Of a stretch of 64,000 nucleotides of DNA, positions 1-7,563 are shown in pieces (position 1 is the first letter of the stretch; every line of letters starts with the position of its first letter). This DNA is from DATBLE01 sp046734335 (lineage in GTDB: Bacteria; Actinomycetota; Thermoleophilia; Gaiellales; Gaiellaceae): the NCBI GenBank assembly GCA_046734335.1, contig JBKPRA010000064.1:4126-68125 (forward strand). The letters are read 5' to 3'. The translations under genes were made by a program, and so were the position numbers. The notes beneath the pieces are model-generated. The model was given only the letters and a program-made list of their open reading frames with translations, had not been told where the DNA came from and searched no databases.

Positions 1-1
1 C

Positions 2-265
2 TACCGGGCCCTGACGCGGCTGATGGTCACAGGTGCTCCGGGCCCGGAGGCGTCGGTGCCGAAGCTGCACTGGTCGGAGGCGAACCAGCGGCTCGGCAAG
101 CTCGCGCTGGAGCTGCTCGGGCCGGAGGCGCAGGTCATGGACGACGAGGGCTACTGGCAGTGGCTCCAGCTGCGCAGCCGGGGCAACACGATCGAGGCGG
201 GCACCTCGGAGATCCTCCGGAACATCGTCGCCGAGCGGGTGCTCGGGCTGCCGAAGGGACGTTGA
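2..265 (+). CDS. acyl-CoA dehydrogenase, C-terminal end (5' truncated by window)
   Basis: Only the last 87 codons are inside the window; the frame is open from base 2. The visible part is the C-terminal helical domain of an acyl-CoA dehydrogenase, with the conserved end in which a glycine-rich turn is followed by I-E-A-G-T-S-E-I-L-R-N, the segment that contacts FAD of the neighbouring subunit in this family. It ends 5 bp before the next acyl-CoA dehydrogenase, so the two are likely an operonic pair, as is common for FadE-type heterodimers in actinobacteria. Substrate cannot be told. Confidence 0.88.
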   Translation, partial: YRALTRLMVTGAPGPEASVPKLHWSEANQRLGKLALELLGPEAQVMDDEGYWQWLQLRSRGNTIEAGTSEILRNIVAERVLGLPKGR

Positions 266-270
266 GGCGG

Positions 271-1203
271 ATGCATTTCGCCTTCACACCGGAACAGGAG
301 GCGCTGCGGACGGAGGCGCGGCGCTGGCTCGAGGAGCGGTACCCGCCGGAGCGGGTGGCGGAGCTCGCGGATTCCGAGGCGGGGTGGGACCCGGGCTCCT
401 GGGCCGAGCTCGCCGAGCTGGGGTGGCTCGGCGTCTCTGTCGCCGAGCACGAGGGTGGCGCAGGGCTCGGCTTCCTCGAGGAGGCAGTGCTGTTCGAGGA
501 GCTCGGGCGGGCGCTGTATCCAGGGCCGTACTTCTCGACGGTTGCGCTGGCGCTGCCGATGCTCGGCGCGGACGACCGCGCGGCCGTCGCCGCCGGCGAA
601 GCCTGCTGGTCGGCTCAGGTCGACGGGCTCGTTCCGGACCTGGCGATCGTCGAGCGTGTGGTCACCGCCGACGGTCCCGTCGCAGCCGCGGGGGAGTCCG
701 TCGAGACGATGGACGCCAGCCGCCGGCTCGGGCGGCTCGCGACGGCGGCCGGCGACGCGGCGATCGACCGGCCGCGGGTGCGGGCGGCGCTCGCGTTGGA
801 GTCGGTCGGAATCGCGCAGCGCGCCCTCGACTGGGGGGTCGAGCATGCGAAGGAGCGGCAGCAGTTCGGGAAGTCGATCGGCGTTTACCAGGCGGTGTCG
901 CACTCGCTCGTCGATGCGTTCATGGCGACCGAGCTGTCACGCTCGCTCGCGTACTGGGCCGCGTGGTGCGTGGCCGAGGGCGACGGGCAGGCGTCGACGG
1001 CGGCCGCTGCGGCCAAGGCCTACGCGGCAGAAGCGGCCGTGTCCGCCTGCGAGCGGTCGATCCAGGTGCACGGCGGGATCGGCTTCACCTGGGAGCACCC
1101 GCTGCACCGCTACTACAAGCGTGCGCAGTGGATCGAGGCGTTCGACGGCTTCCCCGCGACGCAGCGTGCCGAGATCGCCGTAGCACTCGTCGGGAGCAAG
1201 TAA
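271..1203 (+). CDS. acyl-CoA dehydrogenase family protein
   Basis: A 310-residue protein, shorter than the usual ~380, of the acyl-CoA dehydrogenase fold: N-terminal helical domain (F-T-P-E-Q-E-A-L-R near residues 4-12), a shortened middle beta domain, and a C-terminal domain with R-Q-Q-F-G-K-S-I-G near residue 195 and V-H-G-G-I-G-F-T-W-E near 267. The ATG at 271 was chosen because the family N-terminus begins there; the longer open frame upstream overlaps the preceding gene. The short, partly degenerate middle domain suggests the non-classical partner of a two-subunit enzyme with the preceding gene. It would oxidise an acyl-CoA thioester using FAD; the substrate is unknown. Confidence 0.85.
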   Translation: MHFAFTPEQEALRTEARRWLEERYPPERVAELADSEAGWDPGSWAELAELGWLGVSVAEHEGGAGLGFLEEAVLFEELGRALYPGPYFSTVALALPMLGADDRAAVAAGEACWSAQVDGLVPDLAIVERVVTADGPVAAAGESVETMDASRRLGRLATAAGDAAIDRPRVRAALALESVGIAQRALDWGVEHAKERQQFGKSIGVYQAVSHSLVDAFMATELSRSLAYWAAWCVAEGDGQASTAAAAAKAYAAEAAVSACERSIQVHGGIGFTWEHPLHRYYKRAQWIEAFDGFPATQRAEIAVALVGSK

Positions 1204-1271
1204 CCCAGTGTTACAAGCTCCCATCGGCCCTGGAACCAAGCGCTTTGGGCGCTTGTAACACAGTGTTACTT
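1198..1271. promoter_or_regulatory. twin operator-like palindromes (GTAAC-N5-GTTAC, two copies)
   Basis: Two 15-bp palindromes, GTAACCCAGTGTTAC at 1200-1214 and GTAACACAGTGTTAC at 1255-1269, differ at one base and lie 55 bp apart. Flanking bases extend the pair into a 21-bp inverted repeat (1198-1218 with 1251-1271, three mismatches). The first covers the stop codon of the acyl-CoA dehydrogenase, the second ends at the base before the TTG start of the SDR gene. Paired palindromes of this size are typical binding sites of TetR-like repressors of acyl-CoA metabolism; the regulator is not identified here. Confidence 0.5.
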
Positions 1272-2049
1272 GGCTGGTAGGTCTGTTCTCGTCACCGGCG
1301 CGTCGTCGGGGATCGGGGCGGCATGCGCCCGGCGGCTGGCTGCTCGTGGTTGGAACGTCTTTGCCACCGTGCGCACGCCCGGCGACGCGCCAGACGAGAC
1401 GGCCGAGGTCCTCCTCGACGTCACCGACCCCGACGCGGTTGCGGCCCTGTCCTTCGACCGCCTCGACGGTCTCGTCGACAACGCCGGGATCGGGATCTCC
1501 GCGCCGCTCGAGGACCTGCCGCTCGACGAGCTGCGGCGGCAGCTGGAGGTGAACGTCGTCGGCCAGCTCGCGGTCACGCAGGCGGTGCTTCCCGCGCTGC
1601 GCGCCGCGCGCGGCAGGATCGTCATCATGGGCTCGATCGGCGGCCGTAGCGCCCTGCCGTTCCTCGGCGGCTATGCAATGACGAAGCACGCGCTCGAGGC
1701 GATGGCCGACTCGCTCCGGGTCGAGTTGGCGCCCGACGGCATCGGCGTCTCCATCGTCGAGCCGGGGACGATCGCCACTGCGATCTGGACGAAGCCGCAG
1801 CCGCTTACCGACCGTGTCTCCGAGCGGTACCGGGCGCGGACCGACCATTTCCGACGCGTTGCGGCCGCGCGCTCCAGCAGAGCGGCCCCGGTCGAGTCGG
1901 TGGCTGCCGCTGTCGAGCACGCGCTCACCGCGCAGCGGCCCAAGACCCGGTACGTGGTCGGCCGGGACGCCAAGATCCGCGCGACGATCGAGCGGTTGCC
2001 CGATCGTCTGCGCGACCGCGTCTACCGGCGGGCGTTGCTCGGTGAGTGA
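1270..2049 (+). CDS. SDR family oxidoreductase
   Basis: A 259-residue classical short-chain dehydrogenase. The cofactor motif TGASSGIG is at residues 8-15, the D-N-A-G motif near 73-76, and the catalytic Ser with Y-x-x-x-K (Y-A-M-T-K) near 120-140. It should reduce or oxidise an alcohol/ketone with NAD(P)H. The start is TTG, directly after the second palindrome of the upstream operator pair and without a visible Shine-Dalgarno sequence, so initiation may be leaderless or coupled. Its stop lies just before the acyl-CoA synthetase start, and it belongs to the acyl-CoA operon. Substrate unknown. Confidence 0.87.
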   Translation: MAGRSVLVTGASSGIGAACARRLAARGWNVFATVRTPGDAPDETAEVLLDVTDPDAVAALSFDRLDGLVDNAGIGISAPLEDLPLDELRRQLEVNVVGQLAVTQAVLPALRAARGRIVIMGSIGGRSALPFLGGYAMTKHALEAMADSLRVELAPDGIGVSIVEPGTIATAIWTKPQPLTDRVSERYRARTDHFRRVAAARSSRAAPVESVAAAVEHALTAQRPKTRYVVGRDAKIRATIERLPDRLRDRVYRRALLGE

Positions 2050-2071
2050 CGCCCGCTTACGATCCGGGTTC

Positions 2072-3709
2072 ATGCGCGGCCAGATGATGGACTTCCAGCT
2101 GACGCTGCCGCACCTGCTCCGGCGCGCCGAGACGTACTTCGGCGAGAAGGAGATCGTCACCCGCCTGCCCGACAAGAGCTTCCACCGCTACGGCTACCGC
2201 GACCTCGCGCAGCGTTCGAAGCAGCTCGCGGTCGCGCTCCGGGAGCTGGGGCTCGAGCGCGGCGACCGGGTGGCGACCCTCTGCTGGAACCACTACCAGC
2301 ACATGGAGTGCTACCTCGGAATCCCGTGCGGGGCATGCACGCTACACACGCTGAACCTGCGTCTCCACCCGAAGGACCTCGCATACATCGCGTCTCATGC
2401 CGGCGATCGCGTGGTGGTCGTCGACCGCGGGCTCGTGCCGCTGCTCGATCAGTTCCGCAGCGAGACGGAGATCGAGCACGTCTTCGTCGTCGAGGACTCG
2501 TACGAGGATCTGCTCGCCGGCGCGTCGCCGGAGGACTGGCGCGACCCGGAGCTGGACGAGAACGAGGCGGCGGCGATGTGCTACACGAGCGGAACGACCG
2601 GACGCCCGAAGGGCGTCGTCTATTCGCACCGCTCGACCTTCCTGCACTCCCTCGGCCTCGGCGCCTCCAACCCGCTCGGGATCGGGATCTCGGAGGGTGA
2701 CGTGATTCTGCCGGTCGTGCCGATGTTCCACGCGAACGCCTGGGGCTATCCCTACCTGGCGACGATGTTCGGGGCGAAGATCGTCTACCCGGGACCGCAC
2801 CTCGATCCCGAGTCGTTGCTGGACGACTTCGTCCAGGAGGGCGTGACGTGGGCGGCCGGTGTGCCGACGATCTGGATGGGGATCCTCGCCATGCTCGACG
2901 CCAACCCGGGCCGTTGGGATCTCTCCGGCATGAAGGGGATGCTCGTCGGCGGCTCGGCCGTGCCGCGGGCGATGATCGAGGCCTTCAGCGAGCGGCACGG
3001 GCTGGCGATCGTGCACGGCTGGGGCATGACCGAGACCTCCCCGGTCGCCTCCACGGCGGCCCTGCCGGGCGATCTCGCAGAGGCCGACCCGCAGACCCGG
3101 TACGACTACATCGCGCTGCAGGGACTGCCGCTGCCGCTGGTCGAACTGCGGGCCCGCGACGCGGAGGGCAACGAGATCCCGTGGGACGACGAAGCGATGG
3201 GCGAGCTCGAGGTCCGCGGTCCATGGGTCGCCGCCTCCTACTACGAGACGCCGGAGCAGGCCGACCGCTGGACGGAGGACGGTTGGTTCCGGACCGGCGA
3301 CATCGTCTCGCTGCACCCGCGCGGGTTCATCCGCATCCAGGACCGGTCGAAGGACGTGATCAAGTCCGGCGGCGAGTGGATCTCGTCCGTCGCGCTCGAG
3401 AACGCGCTGATGGGGCACCCCGCGATTGCCGAGGCGGCGGTGATCGCCGTGCCCAGCGAGAAGTGGGACGAGCGCCCGCTCGCCGTCTGCGTCTTGCGAG
3501 AAGGGCAGAGCGCGACCCAGGAGGAGCTGCGCGAGTTCCTGGCGTCGGACTTCGTGAAGTGGTGGCTTCCGGACGCGTTCGAGTTCGTCGACGAGATTCC
3601 GAAGACGGCGGTCGGGAAATTCCGCAAGACCGCGTTGCGGGAGATGTTTCCGGCAGCGCCTGCAGCGGCGCCCGAGCCGGAGCCCTCGGCCGAGCCGGCG
3701 GCGTCCTGA
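2072..3709 (+). CDS. long-chain acyl-CoA synthetase (AMP-forming)
   Basis: A 545-residue ANL-superfamily ligase that activates a carboxylic acid to its acyl-CoA via an acyl-AMP. The P-loop motif Y-T-S-G-T-T-G-R-P-K-G lies near residue 171, the G-W-G-M-T-E-T motif near 317, the hinge region with R-T-G-D near 410 and the catalytic lysine motif (K-T-A-V-G-K-F) near the C-terminus. The start M-R-G-Q-M-M-D matches the usual opening of this subfamily; a GTG at 2042 overlapping the SDR stop is the alternative. An alanine/proline/glutamate-rich tail of about 20 residues follows the catalytic lysine. Probably supplies substrate to the dehydrogenases upstream. Confidence 0.92.
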   Translation: MRGQMMDFQLTLPHLLRRAETYFGEKEIVTRLPDKSFHRYGYRDLAQRSKQLAVALRELGLERGDRVATLCWNHYQHMECYLGIPCGACTLHTLNLRLHPKDLAYIASHAGDRVVVVDRGLVPLLDQFRSETEIEHVFVVEDSYEDLLAGASPEDWRDPELDENEAAAMCYTSGTTGRPKGVVYSHRSTFLHSLGLGASNPLGIGISEGDVILPVVPMFHANAWGYPYLATMFGAKIVYPGPHLDPESLLDDFVQEGVTWAAGVPTIWMGILAMLDANPGRWDLSGMKGMLVGGSAVPRAMIEAFSERHGLAIVHGWGMTETSPVASTAALPGDLAEADPQTRYDYIALQGLPLPLVELRARDAEGNEIPWDDEAMGELEVRGPWVAASYYETPEQADRWTEDGWFRTGDIVSLHPRGFIRIQDRSKDVIKSGGEWISSVALENALMGHPAIAEAAVIAVPSEKWDERPLAVCVLREGQSATQEELREFLASDFVKWWLPDAFEFVDEIPKTAVGKFRKTALREMFPAAPAAAPEPEPSAEPAAS

Positions 3710-4605
3710 GAGCCGTCCTGCTCCGCGAGCTCGGTGGGCCGGAGCAGCTGGAGCCGGCCGACGTGCCCGAGCCTTCGGGTCCGTCCGTCGTACAGGTGCG
3801 GGCGGCAGGCGTGAACTTCATGGATGTGCTGATCCGGCGCGGCGACTACCCGCAGCCGCCCGAGCTTCCAGCGGTGCTCGGCGGCGAGGTCGCCGGCGAG
3901 CTGGACGGCCGTCGGGTGATGGCGCTGCCGCGGACGGGCGGCTACGCAGAGGCGGTCGCGGCGGAGTGGGTCGTGCCGCTGCCGGACGGCGCGTCGTTCT
4001 CGGAGGGAGCGGCGTTCCTGATGACGTTCCTGACCGCGTGGATCCCGATGCGTCGGCAGGCCCGCATCTCCGCGGGCACGACCGTACTCGTCCACGCGGG
4101 CGCGGGCGGGGTCGGCTCGGCGGCGATCCAGCTGGCACGGCAGCTCGGCGCGCGGGTGCTGGCGACGGCCGGCTCCGAGGAGAAGCGGTCGTTCGCGCTC
4201 GAGCACGGAGCCGAGGAGGCGTACTCCTATGAGGAGTTCGCCGATCTAGTTCGAGCCGATGTCGTCGTCGACCCGGTCGGGGGCGAGGTCTTCGCCGCGT
4301 CGCTGAAGGCGCTGAGGCCGCTGGGGACACTGATCGCAATCGGCTACGCAGGCGGCATGTGGGCGGACGTCAATCCAGCGCTGGTCGTGGGACGGAACGT
4401 CAGCGTCGCGGGCTTCTACCTCGGCCGGCTGATGCAGCTCGTTCCCGAGGTCGTCCGCGAGGCCGCGGAGGAGCTGGTCGGCCTGTGGGCGCAGGGCGCG
4501 ATCCGCCCGGTAGTCGGCGCCGAGTTTCCGCTCGCCGAGGCGGCCGCGGCGCACCGGCTGATCGAGGAGCGCCGCCACGTCGGCAAGGTCGTCCTTGTTC
4601 CGTAG
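3706..4605 (+). CDS. NADPH:quinone oxidoreductase family protein (zinc-free MDR)
   Basis: A 299-residue medium-chain reductase of the quinone reductase/zeta-crystallin type. It has the N-terminal GroES-like domain with the family opening R-A-V-L-L-R-E-L-G-G-P-E, the NADPH-binding G-A-G-G-V-G-S-A-A-I-Q near residue 131, and no zinc ligands. No ATG, GTG or TTG is available at the expected position: the frame begins with CTG at 3706, which overlaps the synthetase stop as CTGA. I take CTG as the start; the next in-frame GTG (3763) would remove conserved residues. A reductive step on an enoyl or quinone substrate is inferred. Confidence 0.8.
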   Translation: MRAVLLRELGGPEQLEPADVPEPSGPSVVQVRAAGVNFMDVLIRRGDYPQPPELPAVLGGEVAGELDGRRVMALPRTGGYAEAVAAEWVVPLPDGASFSEGAAFLMTFLTAWIPMRRQARISAGTTVLVHAGAGGVGSAAIQLARQLGARVLATAGSEEKRSFALEHGAEEAYSYEEFADLVRADVVVDPVGGEVFAASLKALRPLGTLIAIGYAGGMWADVNPALVVGRNVSVAGFYLGRLMQLVPEVVREAAEELVGLWAQGAIRPVVGAEFPLAEAAAAHRLIEERRHVGKVVLVP

Positions 4606-5251
4606 CGCTCTCGTCACCGGCGGCGCGTCCGGGATCGGGGCGGCGGCGATCGAGCTCCTGCGCACGGAGGGCTGTGAAGTGCGCTCGCTCGACCTCGCCA
4701 CGGGATTCGACGTCGCGGACGCGGAGGCCTGGGAGAGCGTGCAGGCGGTCGACTTCGCGTTTCTGAATGCCGGCGTCGCCACCGGCTCCAACGACATCGC
4801 CGCGCTCGACGACGCCGAGTACGGCCGCGCGGTCGGCGCGAACGTCGACGGCGTCGTCTTCGGGACGCGGCGCATGGCGCAGGTGATGGCTCCAGGGGCG
4901 TCGATCGTCGCCACCGCTTCGCTCGCCGGGCTGGTGGCGATGCCGCTCGACCCGATCTACACGCTGACGAAGCACGCGGTCGTCGGGTTCGTCCGTGCGG
5001 TCGCGCCGCAGCTCGCCCAGCGCGGGATAACAATCAACGCGCTCTGCCCGGGCTTCGCCGACACACCGATCGTCGAGCCGGAGCTGCGTGAGTGGGTCGA
5101 GGGTCAGGGGATCGCGCTGATCTCGGCCGAGACGGTCGCGGCCGCCGCTCTGGCGGCCGCTCGCGCCGGGGAGACCGGGCAGGCCTGGGTCGTCCAGCCG
5201 GGGCGGGAGCCGCTCGTCTACGAGTTTCGCGGGGTTCCGGGGCCGCGATGA
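4595..5251 (+). CDS. SDR family oxidoreductase
   Basis: A 218-residue short-chain dehydrogenase with the cofactor motif TGGASGIG at residues 8-15, L-N-A-G near 66-69, and the Y-T-L-T-K catalytic motif near 125. It is somewhat short because the loops between strands are trimmed. The TTG start at 4595 lies inside the last codons of the quinone reductase (11-bp overlap), which fits translational coupling. It is followed by an ATGA overlap with the dehalogenase. Redox partner of the same catabolic operon; substrate unknown. Confidence 0.82.
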   Translation: MFRSALVTGGASGIGAAAIELLRTEGCEVRSLDLATGFDVADAEAWESVQAVDFAFLNAGVATGSNDIAALDDAEYGRAVGANVDGVVFGTRRMAQVMAPGASIVATASLAGLVAMPLDPIYTLTKHAVVGFVRAVAPQLAQRGITINALCPGFADTPIVEPELREWVEGQGIALISAETVAAAALAAARAGETGQAWVVQPGREPLVYEFRGVPGPR

Positions 5252-6123
5252 CCGACGTCTTCCGGACGCCGGAGGAGCATTTCGCGAGACTGCCCGGGTT
5301 CCCGTTTGCTCCCCGGTACCTCGAGCAGGACGGTCTGCGGATGCACTACCTGGACGAGGGCGAGGGCGACCCGGTGCTCTGCCTCCACGGCGAGCCGACC
5401 TGGTCGTTTCTGTATCGGAGGATGATCCCGGTGCTCGCGGCGGTAGCCCGAGTGGTCGCGCCGGACTATTTCGGGTTCGGCCGGTCCGACAAGCCGACGG
5501 CGGCCGAGTGGTACACGTTCGACCGGCACTCCGCCTCGATCCGGCGGCTGGTCGAGGAGCTCGATCTCCGGCGCATGACCGTGGTCGTCCAGGACTGGGG
5601 CGGCCCGATCGGGTTGCGGCTCGCGGTCGAGCAGCCCGAGCGGGTCGAACGCCTGGTGATCCTGAACACAGGTGTTGGCGGCGGCCGGCCCCCGAGTGAG
5701 ACATGGCTTCGCTTCCGAGAGGTCGTGCGGGCAGCAGGAGGGGACTTCCAGCCCGGACGGCTGATCCGAACGGCTGCCGTGCGCGGGCTCGCGGAGGATG
5801 CGGCCGCTGCGTACGATGCGCCGTTCCCGACGCCGGAATCGAAGGCGGGCGTGCTCGCGTTTCCGGAGCAGGTGCCGACCGAGCCGGCGCATCCGAATAC
5901 CGCGCCGCTGATGGCGATCCGGGAAGGGCTGGCGTCATGGGAGAAGCCCGTGCTGGTCCTGTTCGGCGACTCCGATCCGATCTTCCGGCCCGAAGTCGGG
6001 GAGGCGATCGCGCGATGGATCCCTGGTGCGCTGCCGGCGGAGCTCGTCGACGACGCCGGCCATTTCGTCCAGGAGGACGCCGGCGAGGAGGTCGCGGCGC
6101 GGATCGTGGAGTTCCTGCGGTGA
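5248..6123 (+). CDS. haloalkane dehalogenase (alpha/beta hydrolase)
   Basis: A 291-residue alpha/beta hydrolase closely matching haloalkane dehalogenases. The oxyanion/halide motif HGEPTW is at residues 47-52, the nucleophile is Asp116 followed by the halide-binding Trp117 (Q-D-W-G-G), G-D-S-D-P supplies the likely acid and D-A-G-H-F the catalytic His near the C-terminus. The Asp-Trp nucleophile context separates it from esterases, which carry Ser. The family hydrolyses a carbon-halogen bond to an alcohol plus halide. It overlaps the SDR by ATGA and the next gene by GTGA, so it is part of the operon. True substrate range is not predictable from sequence. Confidence 0.86.
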   Translation: MTDVFRTPEEHFARLPGFPFAPRYLEQDGLRMHYLDEGEGDPVLCLHGEPTWSFLYRRMIPVLAAVARVVAPDYFGFGRSDKPTAAEWYTFDRHSASIRRLVEELDLRRMTVVVQDWGGPIGLRLAVEQPERVERLVILNTGVGGGRPPSETWLRFREVVRAAGGDFQPGRLIRTAAVRGLAEDAAAAYDAPFPTPESKAGVLAFPEQVPTEPAHPNTAPLMAIREGLASWEKPVLVLFGDSDPIFRPEVGEAIARWIPGALPAELVDDAGHFVQEDAGEEVAARIVEFLR

Positions 6124-7511
6124 TCACCGACCTCCGGCGCGAGTTCGGCGAGTCGGTGCTCGAGGACCTCCCGGCCGAGTACCTCACCGACTTCACGCGG
6201 GCCCCGGGCCGGGCCGATGCGGTCGTGCTTCCGCGAACGGCCGAGGACGTCGCCGCCGTGTTGGCGTGGTGCTACGAACGGGAGGTGCCGATCGTCCCGC
6301 GTGGAGGCGGGACGGGCGCGGCGGCAGGCGCCGTTCCCGACGGTGGTGTCGTGCTGGCGCTGGACCGGCTCGATCGCGTCCGGTCGTTCGAGCCCGAGCT
6401 CTGGCGGATCAACGTCGAGGCCGGCGTCCCGACCGGCCGGCTCAAGCAGCTGGTGCGGGAGAGCGGCCTCATGTTCGCGCCCGACCCGGGCGCACCCGAG
6501 CAGTCGCAGATCGGCGGCAACATCGCCACGAACGCCGGCGGGCCGCATGCCTTCAAGTACGGCGTCGTCGGCGACTGGGTGACCGGGCTCGAGGCCGCGC
6601 TGCCACCCGGCGAACTCGTGTCCGTCGGCGGCCCGATCCGCAAGGACGTCGCCGGCTACGACTTGAAGCGGCTGCTGGTCGGCTCGGAAGGCACACTCGG
6701 AATCGTCACCGCGGCGTGGCTGAAGCTCCTGCCCGCGCCTGAGAGCGTGTTGCCGGTGGCGGTGTTCCATCGCGGGACGGCCGAGGGCTGTGCGGCGCTG
6801 CTGCGCGTGGTGGGGAGCGGGGTGGTTGCCGCCGCACTCGACGTCCTCGATGCCGAGACGCTCGCGTGCGGGGCGGCGTCGTTTCCGGGCGGCGTTCCGG
6901 TCGGAGCCGGTTTCGTGCTGCTCGCGGAGGCGGACGGCTCGCGTGCCGAGGCGGCGCGTGTCCGTGCGGACCTCGTCGAGGCGGCGGGCGAAGGTGCTGT
7001 CGGCATCCACGCGCCCGATGATCGCGACGGCGTGGACGCGTTCTGGCGCTGGCGCTCGGGCCTGGCGTTCGCCGTGCTGGCGCGGCGTGGCGGTGTCGTC
7101 GCGGAGGACATCGTCGTCCCACTCGACCGCGTCGAGGAGGCGATGGACGAGACCCTTGCGATCGGCCGTCGCCACGATCTGGTCGGGCTGTCGTTCGGCC
7201 ACGCGGGCGACGGCAACCTGCACTCGGCATTCCTCGTCACGCCGGGGGACGCGGACGAGATCGGCCGCGCCGGTCTGGCGGTCGAGGATCTCTTCGACGT
7301 CGCCGTCTGTCTCGGCGGATCGGTCTCGGGCGAGCACGGCCTGGGCCTCCTGAAGCGCGGACAGCTGGCACGGCAGTGGTCGCCCCGGGCGCTCGACCTG
7401 CACGCGGAGATCAAGCGTCTCTTCGACCCGAAGAACCTGCTGAACCCGGGCAAGAAGCTCGCCAGGCCTCTTCCCGGCGAGTCCCACGCGCTGGTGGCGA
7501 CCCGAAGCTGA
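6120..7511 (+). CDS. FAD-linked oxidase (GlcD/D-lactate dehydrogenase type)
   Basis: A 463-residue flavoprotein of the VAO/PCMH fold. The N-terminal FAD domain carries P-R-G-G-G-T-G near residue 61 and I-G-G-N-I-A-T-N-A-G-G near 129. The C-terminal domain has the D-E-x-x-x-x-x-R-x-x-x metal/substrate region, G-H-A-G-D-G-N-L-H near residue 360 and the closing D-P-K-N-L-L-N-P-G-K motif. The family oxidises 2-hydroxy acids such as glycolate or D-lactate. The GTG start overlaps the dehalogenase stop. Since a dehalogenated hydroxy acid or alcohol would need further oxidation, a role downstream in the same pathway is inferred. Last gene of the operon. Confidence 0.88.
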   Translation: MITDLRREFGESVLEDLPAEYLTDFTRAPGRADAVVLPRTAEDVAAVLAWCYEREVPIVPRGGGTGAAAGAVPDGGVVLALDRLDRVRSFEPELWRINVEAGVPTGRLKQLVRESGLMFAPDPGAPEQSQIGGNIATNAGGPHAFKYGVVGDWVTGLEAALPPGELVSVGGPIRKDVAGYDLKRLLVGSEGTLGIVTAAWLKLLPAPESVLPVAVFHRGTAEGCAALLRVVGSGVVAAALDVLDAETLACGAASFPGGVPVGAGFVLLAEADGSRAEAARVRADLVEAAGEGAVGIHAPDDRDGVDAFWRWRSGLAFAVLARRGGVVAEDIVVPLDRVEEAMDETLAIGRRHDLVGLSFGHAGDGNLHSAFLVTPGDADEIGRAGLAVEDLFDVAVCLGGSVSGEHGLGLLKRGQLARQWSPRALDLHAEIKRLFDPKNLLNPGKKLARPLPGESHALVATRS

Positions 7512-7527
7512 AGGCGGCGAAGGCGCT

Positions 7528-7552
7528 GGGGACAGCCCCGTAGGACTGTCCC
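7528..7552. terminator. hairpin between convergent genes
   Basis: GGGACAG at 7528-7534 pairs with CTGTCCC at 7546-7552 around an 11-nt loop, between the stop of the FAD-linked oxidase and the stop of the RTX gene. No U-run follows, so a bidirectional terminator role is inferred from position. It belongs to a recurring hairpin type in this window (see 15223, 23723, 44682). Confidence 0.5.
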
Positions 7553-7563
7553 TTCGCGCGCGC

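Noticed and set aside
5248..6123. Generic esterase
   Set aside because: The nucleophile position is Asp followed by Trp, with H-G-E-P-T-W, the haloalkane dehalogenase pattern, not G-x-S-x-G.
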